Part shown: positions 31,848 to 40,974 of the stretch, one piece after another | How the letters are laid out: every line of letters starts with the position of its first letter | Position numbering within the stretch: the first letter of the stretch is position 1 | Source: Bacteroidales bacterium | GTDB lineage: Bacteria > Bacteroidota > Bacteroidia > Bacteroidales > UBA932 | Reading direction: 5' to 3' | DNA: 64,000 nucleotides | NCBI GenBank assembly: GCA_017534745.1 | Contig: JAFXVX010000015.1 | Location: forward strand, 124,001 to 188,000 | Program-made: the position numbers and the translations under genes | Notes under the pieces: generated by a model | What the model saw: the letters and a program-made list of their open reading frames with translations, nothing else | Told to the model about the DNA's origin: nothing | Databases searched by the model: none

Positions 31848-32783
31848 ATGAAAAAGATTATGTTCGCACTCGCGGCCCTTCTTTGCGCCGCATCGATCGC
31901 TTCCGCCCAGGATATGGCGGCAGCCACTGAGACCTACAACAACGGAGTCATGACCCTCCAGGGAGGCGACAAGGCAGTCGCCCTCAATTATTTCAAAGAG
32001 GCGCTCGTCCTTGGCGAGGCCTGTGGCGAAGAGGGTGCCGAGCTCGTAACCAACTGTAAGAACGCCATCCCCGGCATCATACTTTCCATAGCCAAGGGGC
32101 AGATCAATGACGGCGCCTACGATGAGGCCGTAGCTACTCTTGCCGAAGCTGCCGCCAAGGCAAAGGAGTACGGCGTTGACGGTATCCCCGCCGAAGCTGC
32201 CGAGCTCACGACCAATGCATATCTCCGCAAGGGCACCAGCCTCCTCAAGGCAAAGGATATGGAAGGCGCAGCGGCCGCCCTCAAGGAGGTCGTCGCAGCC
32301 GATCCTGCCAACGGCGGCGCTTATATGATGCTCGGCCAGGCCCTTATGGGCAGCGGTAAGGCCGATGAGGCCATCGACGCTTTCAAGTCTGCAGCGGCCA
32401 ACGGCAAGGAGGAGCAGGCCAACAAGATGCTCGGCAACATCTATCTCAAGCAGGGCCAGGCCCTCCTGAAGGCCGGAAAGAACGCCGAGGCTGTCGAGGC
32501 ATTCAACTCCGCCAATTCCTACGCTGAGAATCCCGCTTCCTACAAGCTTATCGCCAGCGCTTACACCAAGCTAGGCAAGACTTCCGCAGCGCTCGACGCC
32601 TACAAGAAGTATCTCGAGCTCAATCCTGACGCAAAGGACGCCGCCGGTGTGAAGCTCACCATCGCCGCGACCGCCCAGAAGGCCGGAAACAAGGCGACCG
32701 CCATCGAGTACTACCAGATGATCGTCAACGATCCCCAGTACGGCGCGACCGCAAAGCAGCAGCTTGAAGTCCTCAAGAAGTAA
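31848..32783 (+). CDS. Secreted tetratricopeptide-repeat protein
   Basis: 311 residues with a signal peptide (KKIMFALAALLCAASIASAQ). About six TPR-like helical pairs follow, with clear units at GGAYMMLGQALMGSGKADEAIDAF and KLIASAYTKLGKTSAALDAYKKYLELNP. Such periplasmic TPR proteins scaffold other proteins; the partner is unknown. Ala- and Lys-rich composition. The next gene starts directly after its stop, so they are co-transcribed. Confidence 0.85.
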   Translation: MKKIMFALAALLCAASIASAQDMAAATETYNNGVMTLQGGDKAVALNYFKEALVLGEACGEEGAELVTNCKNAIPGIILSIAKGQINDGAYDEAVATLAEAAAKAKEYGVDGIPAEAAELTTNAYLRKGTSLLKAKDMEGAAAALKEVVAADPANGGAYMMLGQALMGSGKADEAIDAFKSAAANGKEEQANKMLGNIYLKQGQALLKAGKNAEAVEAFNSANSYAENPASYKLIASAYTKLGKTSAALDAYKKYLELNPDAKDAAGVKLTIAATAQKAGNKATAIEYYQMIVNDPQYGATAKQQLEVLKK

Positions 32784-34679
32784 ATGACTTCCCTTGAGAT
32801 TCTCGCTCCGGCGAGGGACGCTGAAATCGGCATCGCAGCAATCCGTTGCGGTGCCGATGCAGTGTATATAGCAGGGCCTAAGTTCGGCGCGAGGCACGCT
32901 GCCGGGAACGATTTCTCCGAGGTGGCCCGGTTGTGCTCGTACGCCCACCGCTTCGGTGCGAGGATCTATCTGACACTCAATACAATTCTTTACGACAACG
33001 AACTGGAGGAGGCCAGGGCCGCACTGCGTGCTGCAGCCGAAGCCGGTGTCGATGCCGTAATCGTCCAGGACTTCGCCGTCGCGGCTCTCGCGCGGGAAGC
33101 CGGTGTCACCCTGCCGCTTCACGCCTCGACCCAGTGCGCGATTAGGACGCCGGAGAGGGCGGCGCTGTTGGAGAGCCTGGGATTTGAGAGGCTGATTCTC
33201 GAGAGGCAGCTTTCAATGGAGGAAATCCGGGCGATCCGCGCCGCGACTTCCGCCGAGCTGGAGTTTTTCGTCCACGGGGCGCTCTGCGTGTCCTACAGCG
33301 GCAACTGCTACCTGTCCGAGAACCTGGCCGGACGCAGCGCCAACAGGGGCGAGTGCGTCCAGGCCTGCCGTTCGCTTTACGACCTTGTGGATGCTTCCGG
33401 GAAGGTGCTGGTGAGGAACAAAGCCCTCCTGTCGCTCCGGGACTTCAACCTTCTCCACAGGATGGAAGACCTCGCCGAGGCCGGCGTCTGTTCGTTTAAG
33501 ATTGAGGGCCGGCTCAAGAGCATGTCCTATGTCAAAAACATAGTTAGGCAGTATTCCATTGCGCTAGACTCGCTCATTGAAAAATATCCGGATAAGTATT
33601 GCCGGTCATCATACGGCCGGGTCTCCGGCGGCTTCACCCCGGCGCCGGACAAGACCTTTAACCGTGGCTATACCCCTCTATATATAGACGGTAAGCGTGG
33701 AAAATGGTCATCCATGGACGCTCCGACTTCTCTCGGAGAGAAGGTCGGGGTGGTCGGCGCTGTGCGACGCGGTTCCTCGATGACGATTACCCTCAGGAGC
33801 CTTCCCGACGGCATGCGCCTCGAAAACGGCGACGGCTTCGCATTCGTCGGCTCCGACGGCTCCGTGACGGGCTTCCGTGGAGATGTGTGCCGTGGAAAAG
33901 AAATCGTTTGCAAGAGTGTGGAGGGACTCTCTGAGGGGATGAGTCTCTGGCGCAACACCAGTATCGCCTTCGAGCGTGAACTTGAGAAGAACATGCCGGA
34001 GAGGCTCATCCGTGCAGTTATCGATGTGAATATCACCTCAAAAGACCTGCCCGGTGCGCCGTACATCCTCACATTCACCGCTACGGCCGAGGATGGTCGC
34101 AAGGTCTCTGTAATAGAGGATATTACCTCCGCCGAGCCGGCACGCGACAGGGAGCGCATGCTCGGAGTGATTTCCGGCCAGCTTTCCAAGAAATCCGGCG
34201 ATTTCACCTTCACCGCCGGCCGCATCGACGCCTTGGAAACAATTCCAATCCTCAGTGTATCATTCCTTAACGGCGTAAGGCGAACCCTCGCGGAGAAACT
34301 TGCCGCCTGCCATTCAGATCTCCCTTCTTGTCATTCCGAGCGAAGCGAGAGAATCTCCGTCTCCTCGGCAGGAGATACTCTCGGCACATCCGTGCCTCGG
34401 TATGACAAGTGTGCCGTCCCTCCGGAAGCCACGTATCTCGATAACATCTCCAACTCCCTGAGCCGTTCGCTTTACGAGCGCTCCGAGGACGCCTATGAGC
34501 TGACTCACCGCAAGGGTGCTGAACTTATGCGCACTCGCTACTGCATCCGCTATGAGCTCGGGCTCTGCTCCGTCCACCAGGGTGCCCGTCCTACAGGTCC
34601 TCTGTTCCTCCTTAACAACGGCCGCCGTCTCGCCCTCACTTTCGACTGCCCCCGCTGTGAAATGACCGTCAGCGAATGA
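32784..34679 (+). CDS. U32-family peptidase (tRNA/rRNA hydroxylation type) with repeat insertion
   Basis: 631 residues. The U32 signature is complete (EFFVHGALCVSYSGNCYLS, about residues 155-173), followed by RGECVQACR. Members such as RlhA and TrhP act in RNA hydroxylation; others are called collagenase-like. The N-terminal TIM-barrel-like domain (about 1-290) is followed by a C-terminal DUF3656-like region. Residues about 515-542 (starting HSERSERISVSS) are encoded by an inserted palindromic repeat and are not expected in relatives. The last residues FDCPRCEMTV carry further conserved Cys. Confidence 0.88.
   Translation: MTSLEILAPARDAEIGIAAIRCGADAVYIAGPKFGARHAAGNDFSEVARLCSYAHRFGARIYLTLNTILYDNELEEARAALRAAAEAGVDAVIVQDFAVAALAREAGVTLPLHASTQCAIRTPERAALLESLGFERLILERQLSMEEIRAIRAATSAELEFFVHGALCVSYSGNCYLSENLAGRSANRGECVQACRSLYDLVDASGKVLVRNKALLSLRDFNLLHRMEDLAEAGVCSFKIEGRLKSMSYVKNIVRQYSIALDSLIEKYPDKYCRSSYGRVSGGFTPAPDKTFNRGYTPLYIDGKRGKWSSMDAPTSLGEKVGVVGAVRRGSSMTITLRSLPDGMRLENGDGFAFVGSDGSVTGFRGDVCRGKEIVCKSVEGLSEGMSLWRNTSIAFERELEKNMPERLIRAVIDVNITSKDLPGAPYILTFTATAEDGRKVSVIEDITSAEPARDRERMLGVISGQLSKKSGDFTFTAGRIDALETIPILSVSFLNGVRRTLAEKLAACHSDLPSCHSERSERISVSSAGDTLGTSVPRYDKCAVPPEATYLDNISNSLSRSLYERSEDAYELTHRKGAELMRTRYCIRYELGLCSVHQGARPTGPLFLLNNGRRLALTFDCPRCEMTVSE
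34327..34410. repeat. In-frame palindromic repeat inside the U32 gene
   Basis: 84 bases, hence 28 codons. The ends CTTGTCATTCCGAG and CTCGGTATGACAAG are inverted repeats with one mismatch in 14, and the inside holds GAGAATCTCC and GGAGATACTCTC. It is two related half-elements in opposite orientation, a REPIN-like structure. The insertion keeps the frame. Confidence 0.85.
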
Positions 34680-34710
34680 GATACTCTCGTTGGCGCTCGG
34701 TATGACAAGG
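34678..34710. repeat. Single half-copy of the palindromic repeat
   Basis: GAGATACTCTC then CTCGGTATGACAAG, matching the right half of the element inside the U32 gene. It begins at the U32 stop codon. Confidence 0.8.
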
Positions 34711-34728
34711 GTGACAGGCAGCACAGAT

Positions 34729-34759
34729 TTTGAAGTGAGGGAACAAAGTGCTACATTTG
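34729..34759 (+). promoter_or_regulatory. Promoter of the YtxH-holin-like cluster
   Basis: TTTG (34729-34732), exactly 19 bases and TACATTTG (34752-34759). The start site is about 34764, giving a leader near 40 bases. Confidence 0.75.
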
Positions 34760-34803
34760 TTTTTCGTACACGAAATATTGTCAGAAATTAAAGGATATTG
34801 ATT

Positions 34804-35025
34804 ATGTCAAAAGATGGTACCTTTCTCGGTCTTGTGACCGGACTTGCGGCCGGAGTGGTGCTCGGGCTGCTTTTTGCACCTGACAAGGGATCGAAGACCC
34901 GCGAAAGACTTCGCAAGGTCGCCGCGGAAGGATATGAGGAATTCAAGGATTTCATAGACGAGGAAGAGGAGCCGTATGAGGCCGATCCTGTCTATGATGC
35001 CGAAGAAAAGGCTGAAGATGAATGA
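34804..35025 (+). CDS. YtxH-domain membrane protein
   Basis: 73 residues: one membrane helix with Gly/Ala/Leu (GLVTGLAAGVVLGLLFAP, about 9-26), the family hallmark APDKGSKTRERL, then an acidic tail (EEEEPYEADP). YtxH proteins are small stress-related envelope proteins of unclear role. The ATG at 34804 follows the promoter; it overlaps the next gene by eight bases. Confidence 0.8.
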   Translation: MSKDGTFLGLVTGLAAGVVLGLLFAPDKGSKTRERLRKVAAEGYEEFKDFIDEEEEPYEADPVYDAEEKAEDE

Positions 35026-35380
35026 GTTTCTCGAGCCCCTTGGCGATCTGTCACAGACCGCGAAGGAGTATGTCGATCTCCGGGTCGATGAAGTGAAACT
35101 GAAGACGGCGAAGGGACTTTCCGTCTCGGTGAGCCGTATCCTCAGCTATATGGTGCTCCTGCTTGTGGCGGCGAACCTGCTTTTGGTGCTTTCGTTTGCG
35201 GCCGTGCTTTTCCTCGGCGACGCCTTGAAAAGTTACGGGCTGGCGGCACTTATCGTCTCGGCCGCGCTGGCTCTCCTCCTCGCGGTGCTGTTCCTTCTCA
35301 GGAACAAGCTCTTCCGCGGCGGCTTCGTGAAGCTTTTTGTCAAACTGTTTTTCCCCATGCAAGATGAAAATCAGGTATAG
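35018..35380 (+). CDS. Phage-holin-like (Actinobacterial holin X/DUF1469) membrane protein
   Basis: 120 residues. An N-terminal amphipathic helix (LSQTAKEYVDLRVDEVKLKT) is followed by two membrane helices (about 46-70 and 74-98, LIVSAALALLLAVLFLLRNK). This is the layout of the putative superfamily III holin-X family, common beside YtxH in Bacteroidetes and not a lysis protein there. The ATG at 35018 overlaps ytxH; an in-frame start at 34976 is unlikely. Confidence 0.75.
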   Translation: MNEFLEPLGDLSQTAKEYVDLRVDEVKLKTAKGLSVSVSRILSYMVLLLVAANLLLVLSFAAVLFLGDALKSYGLAALIVSAALALLLAVLFLLRNKLFRGGFVKLFVKLFFPMQDENQV

Positions 35381-35597
35381 TGACATACGCTCCATAGAGG
35401 AGCTCGACCGCGCGATTGAAAGCAATCGCGACGCCATCCGGCACAAGGGGAGGGTTCTTTCACGCAGGTATTCCAGAATTAAGGAATACTATTCCCCGTC
35501 CACGCTTGCCGTGGAGGGGATCAAGCGTTTTGTGGGCTTACTTCCCCTTCCGGAGTTCATTGTCCGCCGTATCGGCAGGGCCATACGCCGCAAATGA
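35364..35597 (+). CDS. Small basic protein of the ytxH cluster
   Basis: 77 residues, basic (many Arg/Lys), starting MKIRYSDIRSIEELDRAIES. Overlaps the holin-like gene by 17 bases and the aminopeptidase by four (ATGA). Probably a cytosolic or membrane-edge partner of the two preceding membrane proteins; no family name known to me. Confidence 0.7.
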   Translation: MKIRYSDIRSIEELDRAIESNRDAIRHKGRVLSRRYSRIKEYYSPSTLAVEGIKRFVGLLPLPEFIVRRIGRAIRRK

Positions 35598-37405
35598 ATC
35601 CGCGGCTTGACGCCGTGCGCTCCCTGATGAGGAGCCGCGGCTGGGATGCTGTCGTGATTACCGGCGGTGATCCCCATTCGAGCGAGTATCCCGCTCCACG
35701 CTGGAAACAGGTGGAGTGGGTTTCCGGTTTCACGGGGGAAGCCGGTGAGGTTGTGATTACGGCGGATCACGCCGGCCTCTGGACCGACACCCGTTATTTC
35801 ATACAAGCTGAAAAACAACTTGCCGGGACAGGTATAGCTCTCCATAAGACAAGGGTTCCGGATCAGGTTCTCATACCGCAGTGGCTGGCCGGGCAGGACT
35901 TCGACTGTGACGAGGAGGGGCCGGTGATAGCGGTGGACTCTCTCGCGATGAACCTCAGAGAGGTCCGCAGTATCGCGGAGGCTTTCTCCGGCAAGGTGAG
36001 GATAGTCTCCGCGCCGGATTTCCTGTCACCGCTGTGGGTGGACCGTCCCGGTATCCCCGCCACTCCGATAATCACTCTGGGTGAGGATATTACGGGCGAG
36101 AGCCGGAAGGAGAGGATAGCGCGGCTTCGCGACGCCCTCTCGGAGAGGGAGTGCGACGCGATGCTCGTGACGGCCCTTGACGAGATTGCCTGGCTCCTTT
36201 GCACCAGAGGAAGCGACGTGGAATACAATCCCGTAGTGATCTCGTATCTTCTTGTCACGATGGATGCGGTCAAATGGTTTGTCCGCAAGGATATATTCTC
36301 GCCGCTGGATGAGAGCACCTCGGACACTTTTGAGGAGCTTTCGGCCGATGGGATAGAGGTGCTGCCCTACGATTCCGTCGGGGTGGCCCTGGCGTCGCTT
36401 GCCGAAAGCGGTGATGTGGGCCGTCTGCTCTGCGATCCCTCGTCCCTCAACTACGATATCTATGGGACGATCAGCGTCCCGATCCTTGAAGCTGCTTCTC
36501 CCATAGCCCTGATGAAGTCTGTTAAAAACAGCGTTGAAGTGGCCTGGATGAGGGACATCCACATCCAGGACGGGATTGCGATGGAGAAGTTCCTTTATTA
36601 TATAGAAAAGGAGCTGTCGGAGGGAAGAATCATTTCCGAACGGGATGCCGCGATCCATCTGGACTCGCTGCGCGCTGAGATCCCCGGCTGGATGGGAGGA
36701 AGTTTCGAGACGATCTCGGCCTACGGGGCGAATGCGGCGCTGCCGCACTATTCGACCCCTGTCGAGGGCTCGGCCATCCTCCAGCCGAGGGGCCTGTACC
36801 TCGTCGATAGCGGCGGGCAGTACATAGGCGGCACAACCGACATAACCCGCACCGTTCCTCTCGGCGAGTGCTCAACCCTCGAGATGGAGGATTACACCCT
36901 CGTGTTGAAGGGTCATATCGACCTTGCGATGGCGGTGTTTCCCGAGGGGACTCCCGGCTGCCGCATCGATGCGCTGGCGCGGAACCCGCTCTGGCAGTTC
37001 CGCCGCAATTTCGGCCACGGAACGGGCCACGGGGTCGGTTTCTTCCTCTGTGTCCACGAGGGCCCGCAGGATATCAGGCAGAACCTCAATCCCGAGCCGC
37101 TCCGCCCGGGGATGATTACCTCCGATGAGCCCGGCATTTACCGCGAGGGCCTCCACGGAGTGCGCCATGAGAACCTCGTACTCTGCCGCGAGGACTCGGA
37201 GAACGAGTTCGGCCGCTGGCTCTCTTTCGAGACCCTCACCCTCTGCCATTTCGACACGGAAGCAATAATCCCGGATCTTCTGACCCGGGATGAACTGGAA
37301 TGGCTCAACGCCTACAATGCAATGGTCGCGGAGACACTCTCTCCGCTGCTATCCGACGCTGTCGCGCAGTGGCTGCAGCTGAAGTGTGCGCCGCTTAGAC
37401 CGTAA
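35594..37405 (+). CDS. Xaa-Pro aminopeptidase (M24B)
   Basis: 603 residues with two creatinase-like N-terminal domains (about 1-310) and the pita-bread catalytic domain. Metal ligands are seen as the Asp in YLVDSGGQY, Asp in GGTTDITRT, His in FGHGTGHGVG, Glu in TSDEPGIY and Glu in RHENLVL. It removes N-terminal residues before proline, in the cytosol (no signal peptide). Long three-domain form as in Bacteroides. Its end overlaps convergent frr by 11 bases. Confidence 0.93.
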   Translation: MNPRLDAVRSLMRSRGWDAVVITGGDPHSSEYPAPRWKQVEWVSGFTGEAGEVVITADHAGLWTDTRYFIQAEKQLAGTGIALHKTRVPDQVLIPQWLAGQDFDCDEEGPVIAVDSLAMNLREVRSIAEAFSGKVRIVSAPDFLSPLWVDRPGIPATPIITLGEDITGESRKERIARLRDALSERECDAMLVTALDEIAWLLCTRGSDVEYNPVVISYLLVTMDAVKWFVRKDIFSPLDESTSDTFEELSADGIEVLPYDSVGVALASLAESGDVGRLLCDPSSLNYDIYGTISVPILEAASPIALMKSVKNSVEVAWMRDIHIQDGIAMEKFLYYIEKELSEGRIISERDAAIHLDSLRAEIPGWMGGSFETISAYGANAALPHYSTPVEGSAILQPRGLYLVDSGGQYIGGTTDITRTVPLGECSTLEMEDYTLVLKGHIDLAMAVFPEGTPGCRIDALARNPLWQFRRNFGHGTGHGVGFFLCVHEGPQDIRQNLNPEPLRPGMITSDEPGIYREGLHGVRHENLVLCREDSENEFGRWLSFETLTLCHFDTEAIIPDLLTRDELEWLNAYNAMVAETLSPLLSDAVAQWLQLKCAPLRP

Positions 37406-37961
37406 GGATCTCTTTTTCCTTTGCGTCGATGAGGGCGTCGATTGCCTTGACGTTCTTGTCGGTGACTTTCTGGAGCTCCTCTTCGCCTTCTTTCTCGCCG
37501 TCCTCGGAGAGGCCTTCGTTCTTCTGGGCCTTCTTGAGGAGGTCGATGCCGTCGCGGCGTACGTTACGGACGGTTACCTTGGAGGTCTCGCCTGCGGCGC
37601 GGGCTTTCTTGATGAGCTCGCGGCGGCGCTCCTCGGTCAGGGCCGGGACGACGCAGCGGATTATCTCGCCGTTGTTGGAAGGGGTGAGGCCGAGGTTGGC
37701 GTCGAGGATGGCTTTCTCGATCTTGCCGATGAGGTTGCGCTCCCAGGGCTGGATCGCGATGGTCTTGGCGTCAGGGGTCGTGATGGATGCCACCTGCATG
37801 AGGGGAGTCGGGCTGCCGTAATAGTCCACGGTCACTCCGTTGAAGATTGAAGGCGTCGCCTTTCCGACCCTGTAGGTCTTGAGGTCTTCCTCCAGGAAAT
37901 TCACTGCATCCTTCATCTTGAGGTCGGATGCCTCTACGATTTCTTTTGCTTTCGGTAACAT
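37395..37961 (-). CDS. frr: Ribosome recycling factor
   Basis: 188 residues. With EF-G it splits the post-termination ribosome. The N-terminal LKMKDAVNFLEEDLKTYRVGKATPS and the RREL block (about residue 130) are typical. It lies 10 bases downstream of pyrH, the usual pyrH-frr order. Confidence 0.95.
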   Translation of the reverse strand: MLPKAKEIVEASDLKMKDAVNFLEEDLKTYRVGKATPSIFNGVTVDYYGSPTPLMQVASITTPDAKTIAIQPWERNLIGKIEKAILDANLGLTPSNNGEIIRCVVPALTEERRRELIKKARAAGETSKVTVRNVRRDGIDLLKKAQKNEGLSEDGEKEGEEELQKVTDKNVKAIDALIDAKEKEILTV

Positions 37962-37971
37962 ATGGATTGTA

Positions 37972-38682
37972 TTATTTATGAACTACTGTGCCGACGGGGT
38001 CGCCGTGGAGGAGGCGGGTGAGGTTGCCGCTCACCGTCATGTTGAAGACGACGATGGGGACGTCGCCCTGCTCGCAGAGCGCGAAGGCGGTGCGGTCCAT
38101 CACCTTGAGGCCGTCGGCGAGCGCCTTGTCAAAGGTCAGCTCCTCGTAACGGACGGCGGAAGGGTCCTTCTCGGGGTCTGCGGTGTAAACGCCGTCCACT
38201 CGGGTCCCCTTGAGGAGGGCGTCGGCCCCGATCTCGAGGGCGCGGAGGGCTGCACCGGAGTCCGTCGTGAAGAACGGATGGCCGGTCCCGCCGGCGAGGA
38301 TGGCGACGCCGCCCTTTTCGAGGAAGCGCACGACCTTGTCTCTCATATAGTAGGGGGCGACGGGCTCCATCGGGGTCGAGGTGAAGACCTCGGCCGGGAC
38401 GCCTTCGGCCTTGATGAACATCTTGAGGGCGAGGGCGTTGATGATTGTAGCGAGCATACCCATCCGGTCGCCGTCCACGCGGTCGAAACCTTTATCGACG
38501 CCCTGGAGGCCACGGAAGATGTTGCCGCCGCCGTTGACAAGGCCGATCTGGAGGCCGGCCTTGGCTGCATCTGCAATCTCTTTTGCGACCGCGGCAAGGC
38601 AGTCGGTGTCGAGGCCCTTGCCGGCGCTGCCGCCGAGGCTCTCTCCGCTTATCTTAAGGAGTACTCTTTTGTACGATGCCAT
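37972..38682 (-). CDS. pyrH: UMP kinase
   Basis: 236 residues, the hexameric UMP kinase of the amino-acid-kinase fold. KRVLLKISGESLGG (about 4-17), GGGNIFRG (about 53-60), DRMGMLATIINA and VDGVYTADPEKDP are all present. The ATG at 38682 was chosen because family proteins begin right at this motif; the frame is open to 38733. Confidence 0.95.
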   Translation of the reverse strand: MASYKRVLLKISGESLGGSAGKGLDTDCLAAVAKEIADAAKAGLQIGLVNGGGNIFRGLQGVDKGFDRVDGDRMGMLATIINALALKMFIKAEGVPAEVFTSTPMEPVAPYYMRDKVVRFLEKGGVAILAGGTGHPFFTTDSGAALRALEIGADALLKGTRVDGVYTADPEKDPSAVRYEELTFDKALADGLKVMDRTAFALCEQGDVPIVVFNMTVSGNLTRLLHGDPVGTVVHK

Positions 38683-38702
38683 ATCTTTAGCGTTTATCCT
38701 AA

Positions 38703-38734
38703 CAAAATTCGCGTAAAAATACGAAACTTGCAAC
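38703..38734 (-). promoter_or_regulatory. Promoter of pyrH-frr
   Basis: Minus strand GTTG (38731-38734), 20 bases and GAATTTTG (38703-38710, one mismatch). Leader near 16 bases. Confidence 0.4.
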
Positions 38735-38754
38735 AGTTTCTCAAAACAGTTTCT

Positions 38755-38762
38755 TATATTTG
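38755..38762 (+). promoter_or_regulatory. -7 box of sdhC
   Basis: TATATTTG, 21 bases before the ATG; no good -33. Confidence 0.45.
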
Positions 38763-38783
38763 TAGGTCAAGAAAAGAAAAAAA

Positions 38784-39530
38784 ATGGCAAGATTCCTCAC
38801 ATCATCCATCGGGAAGAAATTCATCCAGAGCGTCAGCGGCGCCTTCCTTATTGTATTTCTTCTTCTACACGCGACAATCAATTTTTTCTCCGTAATAGAC
38901 TCGTTTACCGGTAAGTTCGGCGCTGCGGCGGCCGATGACAGGCTATTCTCCGCGGGAGACGGCCTGTTCAAGCTCGGCTGCGACTTCATGTCAACACCGA
39001 TCATTACGATAATGGTTCCGGTTCTCGCCCTCGGTTTTGTCATCCACATCATTTACGGCGGGTACCTGACCTGGTGCAACATCAAGGCCCGCGGCGGCGT
39101 CAAGCGCTATGAGGTGCCCTCTAAGGCCGCCTCCGATTCCTGGAGCGCCAACAATATGCTGGTGCTCGGCATAGTGGTGCTCGGCGTCCTCTGTTTCCAC
39201 ATGACCCACTTCTGGGCCAAGATGCAGCTGCTTGAGTTTATGGGCGAAGAGGCAGCCAATGATCCGTATCTCCTTCTCGTCGCGACCTTCAGGCACTGGT
39301 GGGTCCTCGCTATCTATCTGGTCTGGTTCGGTGCCCTTCTGCTTCACCTGACCCACGGCTTCTGGAGCATGTTCCAGACCATAGGATGGAACAACAAGAT
39401 CTGGTTTGGGCGCCTCAAGGTTATAGGCATAGTGGTCGCCGGGATAATCGTTCTCATGTTCGTCGCCGTAGCCGTCAATTCCTTCGTCGAAGCCAACTGG
39501 GTCCATCCTGAAATGCTCGCCGCGATTTGA
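38784..39530 (+). CDS. sdhC: Succinate dehydrogenase / fumarate reductase cytochrome b subunit
   Basis: 248 residues, five membrane helices, with His residues in LLLHATINFF, FVIHIIYGG, LCFHMTHFW, FRHWWV and LLLHLTHGFW available as haem ligands. The N-terminus FLTSSIGKKFIQSVSGAFL is typical of the B-type Bacteroidetes/epsilon form. Family operons run C-A-B, yet here the gene is followed after 22 bases by a terminator and trpB2, with no A or B subunit in the window. It is intact, so the partners should be elsewhere. Confidence 0.92.
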   Translation: MARFLTSSIGKKFIQSVSGAFLIVFLLLHATINFFSVIDSFTGKFGAAAADDRLFSAGDGLFKLGCDFMSTPIITIMVPVLALGFVIHIIYGGYLTWCNIKARGGVKRYEVPSKAASDSWSANNMLVLGIVVLGVLCFHMTHFWAKMQLLEFMGEEAANDPYLLLVATFRHWWVLAIYLVWFGALLLHLTHGFWSMFQTIGWNNKIWFGRLKVIGIVVAGIIVLMFVAVAVNSFVEANWVHPEMLAAI

Positions 39531-39552
39531 TTTTTACAATTAAAGAAATATC

Positions 39553-39585
39553 GGGGCGCACTGATTTTCGGTACGCCCCTTTTTA
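39553..39585 (+). terminator. Intrinsic terminator after sdhC
   Basis: GGGGCG (39553-39558) pairs with CGCCCC (39574-39579), followed by TTTTT. Confidence 0.75.
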
Positions 39586-39609
39586 TAAGTCACACATTTG
39601 CTTACAGTT

Positions 39610-40974
39610 ATGAGACAGAAAAAGTACCTTCTCCCCGAGAGCGAAATACCTCAGGCCTGGTTTAATATCCAGGCCGTGATGCCCAACAAGCCCCTCCCTA
39701 TCCTCAACCCGGCGACCCGCGAGCCGCTGAAGGCCGAGGACCTCTATCCCATCTTCTGCGAGGAGTGCGCCAACCAGGAGCTCAACACGACCGACGAGTG
39801 GATCCCGATTCCCGAGGCGGTCCGCGAGCAGTACACTTACTATCGTTCGACGCCTCTTGTCCGCGCCTACGAACTTGAGGCGGCTCTCGGTACGCCGGCC
39901 CACATCTACTTCAAGAACGAGAGCGTCTCCCCGGCGGGTTCCCACAAGCTCAATTCCGCCCTCGCCCAGGCCTACTACGCCAAGAAGCAGGGGATTACCA
40001 ACATCACGACGGAGACCGGCGCCGGCCAATGGGGCGGCGCGCTGTCGTATGCCGCGAAGAAGTTCGGGCTCGAGTGCGCCGTCTATATGGTGAAAATCAG
40101 CTATAACCAGAAGCCCTACCGCCGCTCCATCATGCAGACCTTCGGTGCTGCAATCACTCCGTCGCCGTCGATGTCAACCCGCGCCGGCAAGGACATCATA
40201 ACACTGAATCCCAATGACAACGGCTCCCTCGGCTGCGCCATTTCGGAAGCAATCGAGCTTGCCGTGACTACGCCCGGCTGCCGTTACACACTCGGCTCCG
40301 TACTCAATCACGTCTGCCTCCATCAGACGGTGATAGGCCTTGAGGCCGAGAAGCAGATGGCTCTTGCAGGGGAGTACCCCGACATAGTCATTGCGTGCTT
40401 CGGCGGCGGTTCCAATTTCAGCGGCATCGCCTTCCCGTTTATGCGCCACAATATCTCCGGTGAGAAAAAGACCCGCTTTATCGCCGCAGAGCCTGCGGCC
40501 TGCCCGAAGCTCACCAAGGGTAAGTTCGAGTACGACTTCGGCGACGAGGCCGGCCTCACCCCGCTTCTCCCGATGTTCACCCTCGGCCACGGCTTCAAGC
40601 CGGCCAACATCCACGCCGGCGGTCTCCGCTACCACGGCGCAGGCGTCATCCTCTCCCAGCTGATGAAGGACGGCTACATGGAAGCGGTTGACATCCAGCA
40701 GAACGAGTCGTTCAAAGCCGGAGTGCTTTTCGCCCGCACGGAAGGTATCATCCCCGCTCCGGAGTCCTGCCACGCCATCGCGGCGACTGTCCGCGAGGCC
40801 CTTCGCTGCAAGGAGACCGGCGAGGCTAAAACCATCCTTTTCAACCTTTCCGGCCACGGATTCGTTGATATGTCCGCCTACGACCAGTACCTCGAGGGCA
40901 ACCTCCAGGACTACAGCGTTTCCGATGAGGACATCGCCCGCTTTATCGCAGACGCAGACGCCCTTAATCCGTAG
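39610..40974 (+). CDS. trpB: TrpB2-type tryptophan synthase beta chain
   Basis: 454 residues, longer than TrpB1 (about 400) and of the TIGR01415 subgroup. PLP Lys113 is in PAGSHKLNSA, followed by GAGQWG and the glycine-rich CFGGGSNFSG. It condenses indole and serine to tryptophan; TrpB2 often acts without TrpA, and no trpA is visible here. The ATG at 39610 was preferred to a TTG 12 bases upstream. It opens the aromatic cluster and is followed by a palindromic repeat. Confidence 0.92.
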   Translation: MRQKKYLLPESEIPQAWFNIQAVMPNKPLPILNPATREPLKAEDLYPIFCEECANQELNTTDEWIPIPEAVREQYTYYRSTPLVRAYELEAALGTPAHIYFKNESVSPAGSHKLNSALAQAYYAKKQGITNITTETGAGQWGGALSYAAKKFGLECAVYMVKISYNQKPYRRSIMQTFGAAITPSPSMSTRAGKDIITLNPNDNGSLGCAISEAIELAVTTPGCRYTLGSVLNHVCLHQTVIGLEAEKQMALAGEYPDIVIACFGGGSNFSGIAFPFMRHNISGEKKTRFIAAEPAACPKLTKGKFEYDFGDEAGLTPLLPMFTLGHGFKPANIHAGGLRYHGAGVILSQLMKDGYMEAVDIQQNESFKAGVLFARTEGIIPAPESCHAIAATVREALRCKETGEAKTILFNLSGHGFVDMSAYDQYLEGNLQDYSVSDEDIARFIADADALNP

